Shown here: in pieces, positions 63,413 through 64,000 of the stretch | How the letters are laid out: each line of letters begins with the position of its first letter | Position numbering within the stretch: position 1 is the first letter of the stretch | Notes under the pieces: generated by a model | Database searches by the model: none | What the model was told of the DNA's origin: nothing | The model's input: the letters and a program-made list of their open reading frames with translations, nothing else | Program-made: the position numbers and the translations under genes | DNA from: Diphasiastrum complanatum | Lineage: Eukaryota; Streptophyta; Lycopodiopsida; Lycopodiales; Lycopodiaceae | Length of the DNA stretch: 64,000 nucleotides | Reading direction: 5' to 3' | NCBI GenBank assembly: GCA_029204225.1 | Contig: CM055105.1 | Coordinates: 18,891,226 to 18,955,225 of the forward strand

Positions 63413-63636
63413 AAAAGCTTTATTTAAAGTATAAGACCGAACAGTACATCAAAGAAATGGAAAACAAGATGGATCTATGTCGTCAACCAACAACACTAAA
63501 CAGATCTAACTAAGAAGAGATTAATGGCCAGGATTATATGAGCCATCGCTGGCTAAAAAAGGGGGGGTGGAGCGAGGGAGGTGGTGGGGTGGGCGAAGGA
63601 CTAGGAGGGCACTGCCATCTCTAGGAGGGCTGCCAT

Positions 63637-63640
<4 letters not shown>

Positions 63641-63706
<66 letters not shown>
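63641..63706. repeat. (GA)n microsatellite followed by (GT)-rich tail
   Basis: About 66 bp of GA, then about 30 bp of TGTG/CATG-type sequence. The remaining 290 bp to the window end show nothing recognisable. Confidence 0.97.
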
Positions 63707-63709
<3 letters not shown>

Positions 63710-64000
63710 TGTGCATGTGTGAGTGCATGTGTGTGCAAAAGTCTACATATCTTGGCATGAAACATATGGCTACATTGTTAAGAATTGGTGGAGTGTTTAT
63801 AGAGGTTGGTCAAGCAATGCAACTATCATAAAAAACACTCCAAATATAATTAAATAGCATCTTGATAAGACAATTTCTTGGAGTTATCAATATGTAAAAC
63901 ATGATTTTGTTGTTTTTGTATTCAATGGAGAGTAACAGATGTAAAAGATAATGCTTTCGCAACAAAGTTGTTTGTCTCCACTACTACGCTACGCTTTGTC

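Overview
The window is nuclear DNA of a land plant with a large, repeat-rich genome. Host genes are sparse and carry multi-kb introns (GT-AG where it can be checked). Most of the DNA is broken or nested LTR retrotransposons of both plant superfamilies, with long GA microsatellites between them. The species cannot be named from sequence alone. A seedless vascular plant such as a fern would fit, but that is a low-confidence guess.

About 1-47 kb is retroelement wreckage. An old copia copy (gag at about 1900-2168, resuming at 13252) was split by an 11,078-bp Ty3/gypsy element (2169-13246) with two LTRs, a tRNA-Asp-type primer site, a polypurine tract and a perfect 5-bp target duplication. It has Athila/Tat-like features, and between integrase and the 3' LTR it carries a roughly 3-kb extra sense ORF with its own TATA-like box. 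A homologue of the end of that ORF lies on the minus strand at 26320-27239. Next come a minus-strand copia body (14.1-17.6 kb), a foldback repeat (18.8-19.2 kb), a copia LTR (20.1-21.2 kb), an island of GTGGAT palindromes (21.5-21.9 kb), copia and gypsy fragments (22-31 kb), a copia family with heat-shock-element-like motifs (31.4-36.4 kb), a copia pol joined to a gypsy gag (36.5-40.0 kb), a copia element lacking reverse transcriptase with two recognisable LTRs (39973-about 44375), and a copia-to-gypsy junction (44.4-46.8 kb).

About 47.8-62.1 kb holds two host genes. On the plus strand is the 5' part of an INO80D/KANSL2-like chromatin protein: exon 1 at 47997-48463 and exon 2 from 51014, with a zinc-binding C3Hc3H-type domain split by a 2.55-kb intron containing an LTR remnant. 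On the minus strand are three internal exons of a CDK5RAP3/C53 homologue (62059-61463, 61292-61084, 58094-57962) with matching splice phases. C53 is the UFMylation-linked ER-phagy receptor, and the largest exon carries two shuffled ATG8-interacting motifs (IVWDID, IDWDIE). The 3-kb intron between its last two visible exons has taken up a terminal-inverted-repeat element, a copia scrap and a dispersed repeat.

The last 1.5 kb holds a chromovirus-like integrase fragment and GA microsatellites. No tRNA, rRNA or CRISPR was seen. No retroelement here looks able to move by itself: every pol region has stops, frameshifts, deletions or lost catalytic residues.
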